From Moritella sp. Urea-trap-13 (GTDB taxonomy: Bacteria; Pseudomonadota; Gammaproteobacteria; Enterobacterales; Moritellaceae), in NCBI RefSeq assembly GCF_002836355.1, contig NZ_PJCA01000028.1:62001-126000 (forward strand): a stretch of DNA of 64,000 bases. Direction: 5' to 3'. The translations under genes were made by a program, and so were the position numbers. Below, piece after piece: positions 63,792 through 64,000 of the stretch. The notes under the pieces are model-generated. The model saw only the letters and a list, made by a program, of their open reading frames with translations. It was not told where the DNA came from and made no database searches. Each line of letters begins with the position of its first letter. Position 1 is the first letter of the stretch.

Positions 63792-63819
63792 AAAAAACTC
63801 AGCCGAAGCTGAGTTTTTT
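63792..63819. terminator. Bidirectional terminator before yihI
   Basis: Arms AAAAAACTCAGC (63792-63803) and GCTGAGTTTTTT (63808-63819) with a 4-base CGAA loop. It ends the minus-strand cytochrome gene at 63854. The gap 63583-63791 holds the yihI promoter and no gene. Confidence 0.92.
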
Positions 63820-63853
63820 ACGATATTAAAATGTACTCACTAAACAAAAATGA

Positions 63854-64000
63854 TTAGTGAAGACCGCCTAGATATTTAGAAATCATTTCCATATCCGCAG
63901 GTTTCATTTTATATGCAATATCTTGCATCATACCATTATGGTCATTTGCACGTTCTTTGCTGCTAAATTTCTCTAGTTGCGCTTTAATATAATCAGCATG
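63854..64000 (-). CDS. C-type cytochrome, C-terminal part only
   Basis: Forty-eight codons run from the window edge to a stop at 63854, reading ADYIKAQLEKFSSKERAND and then MMQDIAYKMKPADMEMISKYL plus GGLH. The helix pattern (DYIxxQLxxF, ...DIAxxLSxxDMxxISxYL) is the C-terminal end of class I c553/c4-like cytochromes; the Met in NGMMQDI is a candidate axial ligand. The heme CxxCH would lie beyond the window. A cytochrome c gene next to yihI and polA is usual in Vibrio-like genomes. Confidence 0.75.
   Translation of the reverse strand, partial: HADYIKAQLEKFSSKERANDHNGMMQDIAYKMKPADMEMISKYLGGLH

Overview
The window is chromosomal DNA from a marine gammaproteobacterium, most like Moritella or a close Alteromonadales/Vibrionales relative. 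This rests on conserved gene orders (gmk-rpoZ-spoT-trmH-recG; glnA-DUF4124-glnL-glnG with typA divergent; yihI-DUF2489-hemN), protein sequences close to the enterobacterial and Vibrio forms, and AT-rich intergenic DNA. The species is inferred. No tRNA, rRNA, CRISPR array, insertion sequence or prophage was seen.

Layout. 1-5343: the end of aspA (aspartase), then the tyrosine/homogentisate operon hppD-hmgA-fahA-maiA, with a convergent heme-oxygenase-like protein. 6272-7734: sparse DNA with small genes (60 aa, a DUF1127 protein, a 39 aa ORF). 7735-13392: an AT-rich envelope island made of a divergent LPP20-like lipoprotein and a four-gene operon (CsgG-like lipoprotein, LPP20 lipoprotein, MltC-like transglycosylase with a long hexapeptide repeat, one-TM protein). 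13499-23089: a tetrathionate/thiosulfate module (ttrR-ttrS divergent from ttrB-ttrC-ttrA, then tsdB-tsdA). 23159-28032: a short non-microcompartment ethanolamine operon (eutB-eutC-permease) and its divergent AraC-type regulator.

28000-38900: accessory genes, namely two LysR regulators, a Bcr/CflA exporter, cobO and yceH, a dicarboxylate/amino-acid symporter, a TetR regulator with an Old Yellow Enzyme, a membrane-anchored glutaredoxin, class III alcohol dehydrogenase and an SMR exporter. 39000-45400: gmk, rpoZ, spoT, trmH, recG. 45400-50816 (minus strand): malonyl-ACP decarboxylase-like protein, dtd, a degenerate prolyl-iminopeptidase homologue, yihY and typA. 51100-55975: the nitrogen regulon glnA-glnL-glnG with recognisable NtrC boxes and a sigma-54 promoter. 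56000-64000: a PilZ-like protein, a Zur-box-preceded His-rich ZIP/DUF318 fusion, a DeoR regulator, a HAD phosphatase, hemN, DUF2489, yihI and the end of a cytochrome c gene.

How parts work together. TtrSR should sense tetrathionate and switch on TtrABC. A near-identical 18-bp palindromic site lies upstream of both ttrB and tsdB, suggesting that the reductase and the TsdBA thiosulfate/tetrathionate enzyme form one regulon. CobO makes the adenosylcobalamin precursor needed by EutBC. NtrBC controls glnA and its own operon. The least explained parts are the 7.7-13.4 kb envelope operon and the Zur-linked zinc transporter fusion.
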